A DNA stretch of 64,000 nt from Nocardia harenae NBRC 108248 (GTDB taxonomy: Bacteria; Actinomycetota; Actinomycetes; Mycobacteriales; Mycobacteriaceae), in the NCBI RefSeq assembly GCF_001612885.1, contig NZ_BDBH01000004.1, forward strand, positions 806,001-870,000, in the 5' to 3' direction. Positions within the stretch are counted from its first letter, which is position 1. Each line of letters begins with the position of its first letter. The notes under the pieces were generated by a model. It saw only the letters and a program-made list of their open reading frames with translations. It did no database searches and had not been told where the DNA came from. Below are positions 25,901-33,532 of this stretch, in pieces. The position numbers and the translations under genes were made by a program.

Positions 25901-28900
25901 CCGCCCGCACCGACCGCCACCGCAACCGCATCCGCTTCCACTACGCCCCCGACGGCGCCCCGGCCTGGGTGACGCACTCCGGCGGCTACCGCGTCCGCGT
26001 CGTCACCGACCCGGCGCTCGCCCGGATCACCGCCCTCACCGTCGAAGGCTCGGGCGACGGCTTCCCGGACGAGGTCGTGGTCCGCGAATTCGCCTACGAG
26101 GCAGGAAATCTGGTCGCCGAGACGAACAGCACCGGCGCGACGACCCGCTACACCTACGACGGCGAGACCCGCCTGCTGTCGTGGACGGATTCGCGCGGCA
26201 CCGCCATGCGCAATGTCTACGACGAGCGCGGCCGCGTCGTCACCCAGCACGGCACCCACGGCATCCGCTCGGCCGCCTTCGCCTACCATGACTACCCGGA
26301 CGGCACCGGCCACGCCACCGTGCACACCGACTCGCTCGGCGCCGTCACCACGTTCGGCTTCGATGCGGATCTGCGCCTGCGCGATCTGCGCGACCCGGTG
26401 GGCGGGCGCACCCGCATCGAGTACAACGCCGCGCGCGATCCGCTGGCCGTCACCGACCCGGACGGCGCCGTGACCCGCTACTTCTACACCGCGGGCGGCG
26501 ATCCGGTGCGTGTGGTCCGCCCCGACGGCCGCTCCATCGACCTGGTCTACGCGGACCGCAACCGGCCGGTGCGGATCACCGGTCCGGATGGCGCGGTGCG
26601 GCAGCAGGAGTGGCACGCGGACGGCACCCTGGCCGCCACCATCGACCCGGCCGGCGCCCGCACGGAGTTCACCTACCACCCCGGCGGCGCGCTCGCGAGC
26701 GTCACCGCGGACGACGGCACCCGGACCGGCGTCGAGGTCGATGCCGCGGGGCTGCCGGTGGCCGTCACCGACCCGCTGGGCGCGGTCACCCGGGTCCGCC
26801 GGGATCGGTTCGGCCGCCCGGTCGAGGCCACCGACCCGCTCGGCCGCAGCACCCGCTACCGGTGGTCGGCCGAGGGCGCGCTGCTGTCCCGCACCGACCC
26901 CGGCGGCGCGGTGGAGTCGTGGGAGTACGACGGCGAGGGCGCTCTGCTGCGAGAGCGGAACCCGGCCGGTGGCAGCACCGAATTCAGCTACGGCAGCTGG
27001 GATCTGCGCACCGCCCGCACCGACCCCACCGGCGCCGTGACGCGCTATGGGTACGACTCGGAGGGCCGCCGCACCGCGATCGTCGACCCGCTGGGCCGGG
27101 CGTGGCGGTACCACTACGACCCGGCGGGCAGGCTCGCCGCGGAGACCGACTACAACGGTGCGGAGACGACCTACACCCGCACCGCGTCCGGCCGGATCGC
27201 CACCGCCACCCCCGCGACCGGCGACACCCGCAGCCACAGCTACGACGTCCTCGGCAGGCTCACCGGCATCCGCGCCGAGTCCGGGGCGTGGCGGCGCTAC
27301 ACCTACGACGACGCCGGGCGCATGCTCTCGGCGACCTCGGGGCACGGTGACGACCTCGGTCACACGCTGGAGTTCACGTACTCCGCGGCCGGGCACCCGG
27401 AGTCGGAGACGGTGGACGGCAGCCGGATCCGGCGGTCCGAGTACGACCGGCTCGGCCGCCGCGTGCGCGGTACCGACGCGAGCGGCGCGGAGACCCGGTG
27501 GAGCTACGACGGGGGCGGCAGGCCGAGCACCGTCGGCGCGGACGGCCGGGTGATCGGCTTCGCGTACGACGCGGCCGGGCAGCTCACCGCGTGGACGGTG
27601 GGCGAGGTCGCCGTCGCCCGCGCCTTCGACCCGGCCGGGCGGCTCACCGGGCAGACCGTCGTCGCGCACCCGGAGCCCCTGCTCGATCTCGGCGGGCCCC
27701 GCCCCGGCCCCCGGGAACTGCGCACCGATCGCTACACCTGGCGCGCCGACGACTACCCGCTCACCCACGAGACGAGCGGCGGTGGCGGACGGGTGCACCG
27801 CGAGTTCGAGCTGGACCCGGTGGGCCGGGTGACCGCGATCAGCCGGGACGCGAGCCCCGCCGAGCGCTACGGCTACGACGCGCTCGCCGATATCGTCGTC
27901 GCGGAGCGCGCGCCCGGCGCGGTGCGCCGCCGGGAGTACCGCGGCACGCTGCTGATCCGCGACGGCCGTACCCGCTACCACTACGACGCCGCCGGGCGGC
28001 TGATCCGCAAGGTGACGACGAGGCTCTCCCGCAAGCCCGACGTCTGGTTCTACCGCTACGACGGCTTCGACCAGCTCACCGACGTCTGGACCCCGGAGCG
28101 GCAGTGGTGGCACTACACCTACGACGCGCTCGGCCGCCGGACCACCAAGCAGCGGCTGGCCACCGACGGCACCGTGCTGGAGCACACCGGCTACCACTGG
28201 GACGGCACCCGGCTCACCGCGCAGACCACCGCGGACGCGGTCACCCGCTGGCACTACCATCCCGGCAGCCACACCCCGATCACCCAGACCACCGACCAGC
28301 CCGCGGTCGACCGCGAGTTCTTCGCCATCGTCACCGATCTCGTCGGCACCCCCACCGAACTGGTCGACCCCGCCACCGCCCGCACCGTCGCCACCGCCGA
28401 CGCCGACCTGTGGGGCCGCACCCGCTGGACCGGCGCCGCCGCCACCCCGCTGCGCTTCCCCGGCCAAGTGCACGACCCCGAGACCGGGCTGCACTACAAC
28501 CTGCACCGGGTCTACGACCCGGACACCGGGCGCTACCTCACCCCGGATCCGCTCGGCCTCGCCCCCGCCGCCAACCCCGCCACCTACCCGCACAATCCGC
28601 TGGTCTGGAGCGATCCACTCGGTCTGGCGCCACAGGCATGCGATCCGCGCAATCAGCCGGGAACGGCGACCGGCGGGGAGAATCTGCCCCACGTGCAGCC
28701 GGGCGAGCAATGGCTACGCGGAACGCACGGCAATGCCGGACGGATACCGGGGCAGATCGCCGATGTGCTGCGCGGGCAGCATTTCGAGAACTTCCGGGAA
28801 TTCCGGGAAGCCTTCTGGCGGGCGGTCTCCGAACATCCGGAGCTGCGCGACCAATTCAACCCGCGCAACCAGACGCTGATGGCGCGCGGCAATACCCCCT

Positions 28901-29064
28901 TTGCCGCACAGACCCAGCGCGTCGGCGGAAACGGCCAGTACAACCTGCACCACATCGACCCGATCCACCATGGCGGCGGAGTGTACGACTTGGACAATCT
29001 GCTGGTGGTGACCCCGCTGTACCATTCACAGATTCTCGATCCGGATTTCCACTACAACCGTTGA
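22945..29064 (+). CDS. Rhs polymorphic toxin with colicin-E-type HNH DNase domain
   Basis: A 2039-residue modular toxin. Residues 1-370 form a helical type VII-secretion-type N-terminus (MGWNPIDAAGDF..., ending in hydrophobic segments). About 372-850 is a Pro/Asp/Thr-rich linker with DPDAPRTT-like repeats near 764-808. DUF6531 starts near 850, followed by YD/RHS repeats to about 1835, then the RHS core (RFPGQVHDPETGLHYN, YLTPDPLGL) near 1836-1895. The last 143 residues resemble the complete DNase domain of colicins E2/E7/E8/E9, with the HNH motif from LHHIDPI to TPLYHSQI at about 1998-2030. It would cut target-cell DNA. The start is GTG. The next gene encodes the matching immunity protein. 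Confidence 0.85.
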   Translation: MGWNPIDAAGDFVNNAAEVVEGAWEEGTETLGELTDDALDVLADGAELVGLDGAAEALDDFGDQISSALGGELEERQLGETSDPRELIRGEPETIGETATTLGTMADAVEQTGTGLRSIDAGDWTGEGRDGFDAAFDPQPGLWFEAADAFTDATAALVAWGYAVETAQRLAADAIAEWDAAIAEERSRKEWWNGLPTDTRAVTPLVDTWSSRYRAALDILQRARTDRDIAAERTGSAIVTAMEAAPTEPPFTSRMGANIEDGFDIANYAGLSFTDGLLTGFTGIVQFVRQVNPTDTYNLTHPADYMANMSTMATGLVVLAADPAGAVDAMLTEARANPFEFTGALTSELILSAATGGAGAARTPLSLLNRVRSAIPGRGVPELPGPGIRPGGLPDGGGPPPRAGFGDRRPGSPSADSPLPDSRSPDGGSGPEGRAGAPESARPESPVEAGPSDRPVRSEPEGQDQPADAAPGLGDTGSPPDRSPDADAGGGGPDPRPDPPAQPTPDRGDAGAGSGPDQGGRGDDPPDPEPDTYTPPERPDPPERVDRPADRADTEGPGSDAPRADPPDSPAARPDSDGPTTRPDGDTPARGDTDSQADGPDSDAPARSGPDSDGTQPAPEGTSRPDADAPARSDLGDQVTRPDPDSGAPARADADTRTTRSDPDTTGTAPTAVHSPATTANTPPAGRPDTPNTPHAARPDTPNTTQRSPVDPDPPRRPDPSPARPEPDRTPRAGADPTPRRPDITADNRNSPAGSRPPTADSHAPRTTDPDSPRTTDPDAPRTTDPDAPRTTDPDTPRTTDPDTPHATEPEPPARDTPGDPVTQRAADDADIPDNARSGDPADNRDPSQTTECGDPVDVATGEFLLPTVDLDLPGTLPLTLTRRHRSNYRHGRWFGTSWSSTFDMRLIVDTDGVTVVAEDGMLLAFPHPAPDTPARPRHGGSRWTCSRAETGTYRVHDPGREITWHFAPEPTLAGLDARHGNYAVSARTDRHRNRIRFHYAPDGAPAWVTHSGGYRVRVVTDPALARITALTVEGSGDGFPDEVVVREFAYEAGNLVAETNSTGATTRYTYDGETRLLSWTDSRGTAMRNVYDERGRVVTQHGTHGIRSAAFAYHDYPDGTGHATVHTDSLGAVTTFGFDADLRLRDLRDPVGGRTRIEYNAARDPLAVTDPDGAVTRYFYTAGGDPVRVVRPDGRSIDLVYADRNRPVRITGPDGAVRQQEWHADGTLAATIDPAGARTEFTYHPGGALASVTADDGTRTGVEVDAAGLPVAVTDPLGAVTRVRRDRFGRPVEATDPLGRSTRYRWSAEGALLSRTDPGGAVESWEYDGEGALLRERNPAGGSTEFSYGSWDLRTARTDPTGAVTRYGYDSEGRRTAIVDPLGRAWRYHYDPAGRLAAETDYNGAETTYTRTASGRIATATPATGDTRSHSYDVLGRLTGIRAESGAWRRYTYDDAGRMLSATSGHGDDLGHTLEFTYSAAGHPESETVDGSRIRRSEYDRLGRRVRGTDASGAETRWSYDGGGRPSTVGADGRVIGFAYDAAGQLTAWTVGEVAVARAFDPAGRLTGQTVVAHPEPLLDLGGPRPGPRELRTDRYTWRADDYPLTHETSGGGGRVHREFELDPVGRVTAISRDASPAERYGYDALADIVVAERAPGAVRRREYRGTLLIRDGRTRYHYDAAGRLIRKVTTRLSRKPDVWFYRYDGFDQLTDVWTPERQWWHYTYDALGRRTTKQRLATDGTVLEHTGYHWDGTRLTAQTTADAVTRWHYHPGSHTPITQTTDQPAVDREFFAIVTDLVGTPTELVDPATARTVATADADLWGRTRWTGAAATPLRFPGQVHDPETGLHYNLHRVYDPDTGRYLTPDPLGLAPAANPATYPHNPLVWSDPLGLAPQACDPRNQPGTATGGENLPHVQPGEQWLRGTHGNAGRIPGQIADVLRGQHFENFREFREAFWRAVSEHPELRDQFNPRNQTLMARGNTPFAAQTQRVGGNGQYNLHHIDPIHHGGGVYDLDNLLVVTPLYHSQILDPDFHYNR

Positions 29065-29075
29065 GAAGGAACGTC

Positions 29076-29306
29076 ATGGCCATGCTCGACCGCGGGCAGA
29101 TGCTCGAACTCGTGACGAAACTGTGCGAGGGCCGGGGCACCGACGAGCAGCACCAGGAATGGCTCGACACCCTCGAGGCCGGGGTCGCCGATCCGCAGAT
29201 CGGCGACTACATCTTCTGGGACGAGTCCGACCCGCCGCTGACCCCGGAACAGATCGTGGACAAGGCGCTGGCCTATCGGCCTATCGCCCTGGGCGGACCG
29301 GAGTAG
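29076..29306 (+). CDS. Colicin-E-type (Im family) immunity protein
   Basis: A 76-residue acidic protein that aligns along its length with the Im2/Im7/Im9 family (about 86 residues). The opening helix ends in ELVTKLCEG, helix II holds HQEWLDTLE, and the conserved P-x3-D-x2-aromatic-aromatic loop appears as P40, D44, F47 and W48. It ends with TPEQIVDKALAYR. In Im9 the equivalent Asp and two Tyr residues are the hot spot that binds the DNase exosite. It presumably protects the producer. It lies 11 nt after the toxin stop behind GAGAAGGA, and its 3' end overlaps the convergent PLP-enzyme gene by 26 nt. Confidence 0.8.
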   Translation: MAMLDRGQMLELVTKLCEGRGTDEQHQEWLDTLEAGVADPQIGDYIFWDESDPPLTPEQIVDKALAYRPIALGGPE

Positions 29307-30372
29307 CCACCGGTCCGGCGGATGCCAGCGCTGCCAGCGCCCGCTCCACATCGGCGGCGGTGTTGTAGAGGTGGAACGAGACCCGCAGCCCGCCGCCGCG
29401 CACGGAGGCGACCACGTTGTCGGCGGCCAGCGCCTCGGCGTACCCCTCCCCGCCCGGAACCGTGACGATCGGCGAATCACCGGGCACCGCATCCACTCCC
29501 AGCTCCGCGAGCCCGCGGCGGAACGCGGCGGCCAGGCTGCGGTCGTGCGCCCCGATCGCCGCCACCCCCAGCTCGTGCACCAGATCGAGCCCGGCGATGG
29601 AGGCGGTGACCCCACCCCAGTCGGGGGTGTCGTCGAGGCGGTTCGCGGTCGCCGCGAGCGGCCCGAACCGGTACATGTCGCCCCAGCGATCGGCCCCGGC
29701 GTACCAACCGGCACCGAGCGGGACGGCGCCCTCGGCGGCCTCGGGCCGGACGGCGAGCAGGCTCACCGAGCGCGCGCCGAGCAGCCATTTGAAGGTGGCA
29801 CAGACCCAGTAGTCGGCGTCGGCGAAGCGCAGCGGGAGCCAGCCCGCGGCCTGGGTGGCGTCGAGCAGCAGGCGGGCGCCGTGCGCGTGCGCGGCGGCGC
29901 GCAGGGCGGCGGGGTCGACGGTGCGGCCGTCCGCGGACTGGGTGAGGCTCACCGCGATCAGCGCGGTCTCCGGCCGCACCTCGACGGCGAGCCGCTCCAG
30001 CGGCGCCGCGCGCACGGCGAGGTCGCCGCGGAAGCGGAACGGGTTCGACACCGACGCGAATTCGCCCTCGGCGACCAGCACTTCCGCGCCCGCGGGGAGT
30101 GCGGCGGCGACCCGGCCGATGAGCCCGGCGACGGTGCCGCCGATGGCGATATCGGCGGCGGTGGCGCCGGTGAGCAGCCGGGCGAAGCCGGCGCGCAGCT
30201 CCGGGACCAGGTCGTCGTAGCTGTTCGGGACGGTGCGGCCGGAGCTCCAGCCCGCCTGCACGGTCTCCAGCACGGCGCGGCCGCGGGCGGGGAGCAGCCC
30301 GTGCGAGGCGGTGTTCAGGTAGGTGACCTCCGGGGCGTACTCACCGGGAGCCAACGGATCGGCGGGCGTCAT
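29281..30372 (-). CDS. Class V aminotransferase-fold PLP enzyme
   Basis: A 363-residue fold-type I PLP enzyme of the aminotransferase class V/cysteine desulfurase family. Visible features are the N-terminal YLNTASHGLLP, the cofactor-facing VSLTQSADGRTVD, the PLP Asp region LLLDATQAAGWLP, and the Schiff-base Lys in CATFKWLLGARSVS. It may be a C-S lyase or aminotransferase (EgtE-like proteins share this layout), and no pathway neighbour decides. The ATG is at 30372. It has no operon partner and overlaps the immunity gene tail by 26 nt. Confidence 0.7.
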   Translation of the reverse strand: MTPADPLAPGEYAPEVTYLNTASHGLLPARGRAVLETVQAGWSSGRTVPNSYDDLVPELRAGFARLLTGATAADIAIGGTVAGLIGRVAAALPAGAEVLVAEGEFASVSNPFRFRGDLAVRAAPLERLAVEVRPETALIAVSLTQSADGRTVDPAALRAAAHAHGARLLLDATQAAGWLPLRFADADYWVCATFKWLLGARSVSLLAVRPEAAEGAVPLGAGWYAGADRWGDMYRFGPLAATANRLDDTPDWGGVTASIAGLDLVHELGVAAIGAHDRSLAAAFRRGLAELGVDAVPGDSPIVTVPGGEGYAEALAADNVVASVRGGGLRVSFHLYNTAADVERALAALASAGPVATPVRPGR

Positions 30373-30591
30373 GATGCCCAGTGTCCGGGCCGGGCCGGAC
30401 GCGGGTCCATAACCACCTGTGCGGCGCTGGCCCGATTTCGCCCGGTTCCCCGCGCACCCGGCGCCCCGCTGAACCCTCCTGAGGGCGCTCGTCGAAATAT
30501 GCGCCGTCGCGGCGACCGGGAGTAGCGAGCCGCCGTGTGCCGCGGAGCTCGGGCCTCGCCGCGAGCTCGTGGCCGGCCTCCTCGGCGCGCG

Positions 30592-31706
30592 TCAGACCAC
30601 CCGCGCGCGCAGCGTCGCGCCCGCGGCGCCGGACAGCCGCGCGGCGGCCGCGTTCAGCGCGCGCGCCGCAGGCGGTGTGCCGAACGGGCTGACGACGATG
30701 TCGTCACCGTCGCGCTCCCAGGTGCCGGTGACCCGCCCGCGCTCGACGAGCACCGGCGAGATCCACCCGCCCGGGCGGCTCACCGCGGCGCGGTGCGCGG
30801 CGGGCACCAGCGCGGTGTCGGTGGTGCCCGGCCCGAGCACGTACTGGTCGAAGCCGCCGAGCAGCAGCGGCCGGGTACGGGCGCCGCGGCGGCGAGCTCG
30901 TCCAGGTCGGCGGTGCGGGCGTAGCAACCTCGGCCGTCCACCTCGACCGGGGTGAGCACGTCACCGAGCTCGGCGAACCAGCGCCGGAGCACGGTCTTGC
31001 GCAGCGCGTTGCGGCTCAGCCAGGCATCGAAGGTCTCCGGCGCGGCCGGGCCGTAGGCGCCGAGGTAGGCGGGGATGAGGATGGCGGCGGCCGCGTCCGG
31101 CTCGGGCAGCCCCTGCCACCCGGTGACGGCCCGCGCGGGCGTGGTGAAGGTGACCCGGCTCCCCTGCGCCCGCCCGTGGCACAGAATGCCCTGCCAGGCC
31201 AGCGGCTTGAGCACCGCGCCCCAGCCGGAGCGCAGCTGTTCGTCCAGGTGCGCGAGCCCGGGCCGGGCGACCACGGCGGCCACCAGCTCCTCCCGGGAGA
31301 GCGCGGTATCGGCCAGGATCTCGGCGACCGCGGCGCCGAGCGCGGTGATCTGCTCCGGGGTCGCGCCGAAGTTGCGGGTCCACACCGGCTTCTCCCAGGT
31401 CCGCGTCGACGCCAGCAGCGCGAGCGCCGCGGCGGCCAGTTCGGGGGTGAGCACGTGCAGCGTCCCGCGCATGGCCCAGGTGCGCAGTGCCTTCCCTGCT
31501 CGGAGCGTGCCGGCGAGCGCGTCGGCGGCAGGCTCGGCGGAGCGCACGGCGACCGCGAGCTCGGCGGCGGAGGCGACCTGGGCCTGCACCCCGGCCAGCC
31601 GCCGCACGACCTCGAGCGCGGAGCCGGCGGGCTCGACGAGGAACTGCCTGCGCAGCCGCCACCCGAAGACCTGCTCGGCGCTCAGCCGCAGCGGCGCGCC
31701 GCTCAC
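30592..31706 (-). pseudogene. Winged-helix DNA-binding (AlkZ-like) protein, frameshifted
   Basis: A homologue of the HTH_42/AlkZ-like winged-helix DNA-binding family (about 370 residues expected). The first frame, from GTG 31706, carries RLSAEQVFGWRLRRQ, LAGVQAQV, the WAMRGTLHVL motif and FDAWLSRNALRK. At about 30875-30885 this frame loses likeness. The family C-terminus (RPLLLGGFDQYVLGPG..., then GGWISPVLVERGRVTGTW) continues in another frame to the stop at 30592. The shift fits loss of one base in a GC-rich run, by mutation or sequencing error. The start overlaps the BlaI-type gene stop by 4 nt. Confidence 0.7.
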
Positions 31707-32083
31707 GGGAGCCCCGGCGTCCGGCGCGCCGCCAAGCCGCGCAGCGCGGCCCGCAGCCCGGCGCTCTGCTCGGCGCCGATCAGCTCGACGAAGTGGCTGA
31801 AGACCAGGTCGGCCCGGCCGCCTGCGCCGAGCGCGTCCGCCATCACCCTGGCGCTGTGTTCCTCGCGGGTGAGGGTGGGCCAGTACCGGTACGCCTTGCC
31901 CGCGCGCTCCCTGGCCAGCCAGCCCTTGCGGTGCAGGTTGTCCATGGTGGACATGACCGTGGTGTAGGCGATGTCGCGCTCGCGGGCGAGCTCCTCGTGG
32001 ATCTCCCGCACCGTGGTCGAATCGGTATCCCGATCCCAGAGCCGATCCATGACGACCGCCTCCAGCTCGCCGAGACCCCGCAC
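31703..32083 (-). CDS. BlaI/MecI/CopY-family transcriptional repressor
   Basis: A 126-residue BlaI-type winged-helix repressor. The recognition region runs GELEAVVMDRLWDR, then TTVREIHEEL, then DIAYTTVMSTMDNLHRKGWL, followed by the wing AYRYWPTLTREEHSA. These repressors often control beta-lactam or metal responses and are inactivated by a membrane peptidase; no BlaR1-like partner is seen here. The frameshifted AlkZ-like gene is translationally coupled behind it. The GTG start lies at 32083. Confidence 0.8.
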   Translation of the reverse strand: MRGLGELEAVVMDRLWDRDTDSTTVREIHEELARERDIAYTTVMSTMDNLHRKGWLARERAGKAYRYWPTLTREEHSARVMADALGAGGRADLVFSHFVELIGAEQSAGLRAALRGLAARRTPGLP

Positions 32084-32181
32084 CGCTGTCTCCTCCCGCC
32101 GGGCCGCTCCGATGCCGGCTCAGCGTACCGGGCAGCGGCACCGGTTCAGCCCGGATACCGGACATCAGACCACTCAGTATG

Positions 32182-32195
32182 CGAACATATGTTCG
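32182..32195. promoter_or_regulatory. LexA (SOS) box overlapping the dinB start
   Basis: CGAACATATGTTCG is a perfect 14-bp palindrome and a full match to the actinobacterial SOS box core CGAAC-N4-GTTCG. It spans the ATG at 32189 of the polymerase gene. LexA bound here would block transcription until DNA damage. Confidence 0.85.
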
Positions 32196-33436
32196 TGTCC
32201 GGTGACGGCGGTACTCCCCCCGCGGCGCCCCGGCAGCGGATCGGCACCCGCGCCGAGGCGTCGATCCTGCACGCGGACCTGGATTCCTTCTACGCCTCGG
32301 TGGAGCAGCGCGACGACCCCGCGCTGCGCGGCAGACCGGTGATCGTGGGCGGCGGGGTGGTACTCGCCGCCAGCTACGAGGCCAAGGCGCGCGGCATCCG
32401 GACCCCGATGGGCGGCGCGCAGGCGCGCAGGCTCTGCCCCGAGGCGATCACCGTGCCGCCGCGGATGGCGGCCTACGCCGAGGCCAGCAGGCGGGTGTTC
32501 GAGATCTTCCACGACACCACGCCGGTGGTCGAGGGCATCTCGATCGACGAGGCGTTCCTCGACGTCGGCGGATTGCGCCGGATCGCGGGCGAGCCGGTCG
32601 GCATCGCGCGGCGGCTGCGGGCCAGGGTGGCGGACGAGGTGGGGCTGCCGATCTCGGTGGGGATCGCGCGCACCAAGTTCCTGGCGAAGGTGGCGAGCGC
32701 GGTCGCCAAGCCGGACGGGCTGCGCGAGGTGCCGCCCGGCACCGAGCTCGAGTTCCTGCACCCGCTGCCGGTCACCCGGCTCTGGGGCGTGGGCGAGGTG
32801 ACCGCCCGCACGCTGCGCAAGCACCGCATCACCCGGGTGGGCGACCTGGCCGAGCTCGGCGAGCGCGGGCTGCGCGGCATTCTCGGCCCCGCCGCGGCCC
32901 GCCACCTGCACGCGCTGTCCATGGCACGTGACCCGCGCCGGGTCGAGACCGGCCGCAGGCGCCGCTCGATCGGGGCGCAGCGCGCGCTCGGCTCCCGCCC
33001 GCGCCCGCCCGAGGAGATCGAGGCCTACCTGCACGGCCTCATCGATCGGCTGGGCCGCAGGCTGCGCGGGGCGAACCGGGTGTGCCGGACGGTGGTGCTC
33101 CGGCTCCGCTTCGCCGATTTCACCCGCGCCACCCGCTCGCACACCCTGCCCGCGGCCACCGACGACGGCGCGGTGCTGCTGCACGCGGCCCGGCTGCTGC
33201 TGCACGCCGCCGCCCCGCTCATCGCCGACCGCGGCCTCACCCTCGTCGGCCTCGCGCTCACCAACCTCGGCGACGCCGAGACCGTGCAGCTCGCGCTGCC
33301 CTTGGAACCCCGTGCCGGGCACACCCTGGACGCCACCCTGGACGACCTGCGCCGCCGCTTCGGCAGCGCCGCCGTCACCAGGGCGGCGCTGCTGCACCGC
33401 GGCGAGGGGGTCTCGGTGCCGATCCTGCCGGACTAG
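32189..33436 (+). CDS. dinB: DNA polymerase IV (DinB), SOS-controlled
   Basis: A Y-family translesion polymerase of 415 residues. Catalytic carboxylates are in HADLDSFYASVEQ and in EGISIDEAFLDVGG. Other landmarks are VILAASYEAKARGIR-type steric contacts (VLAASYEAKARGIRT), SVGIARTKFLAKVAS, the helix-hairpin-helix LWGVGEVTARTLRK, and the little-finger domain up to residue 400. It copies past damaged bases at the cost of fidelity. The ATG at 32189 lies inside a LexA box. The in-frame GTG at 32195 would give a protein two residues shorter and may be a leaderless start. Confidence 0.85.
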   Translation: MFVSGDGGTPPAAPRQRIGTRAEASILHADLDSFYASVEQRDDPALRGRPVIVGGGVVLAASYEAKARGIRTPMGGAQARRLCPEAITVPPRMAAYAEASRRVFEIFHDTTPVVEGISIDEAFLDVGGLRRIAGEPVGIARRLRARVADEVGLPISVGIARTKFLAKVASAVAKPDGLREVPPGTELEFLHPLPVTRLWGVGEVTARTLRKHRITRVGDLAELGERGLRGILGPAAARHLHALSMARDPRRVETGRRRRSIGAQRALGSRPRPPEEIEAYLHGLIDRLGRRLRGANRVCRTVVLRLRFADFTRATRSHTLPAATDDGAVLLHAARLLLHAAAPLIADRGLTLVGLALTNLGDAETVQLALPLEPRAGHTLDATLDDLRRRFGSAAVTRAALLHRGEGVSVPILPD

Positions 33437-33532
33437 AGCCGCTCGACGACGGTGGCGGCGGCCGGTCGGCGGCGAGGTCGTGCCGCCGGACCAGCGGAGC
33501 CGATGCCTCGTTGCCGCCGGGCGGAAGGGTGC

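Noticed and set aside
24484..28710. A 1408-codon open frame on the minus strand opposite the Rhs gene
   Set aside because: It is an Arg/Gly/Val-rich shadow of the Rhs coding strand in GC-rich DNA, with no recognisable domain. The plus-strand frame has clear RHS and HNH motifs.
29306..30372. A toxin-related role for the PLP enzyme downstream of the immunity gene
   Set aside because: It is on the opposite strand, merely overlaps by 26 nt at the 3' ends, and has an ordinary class V aminotransferase fold.
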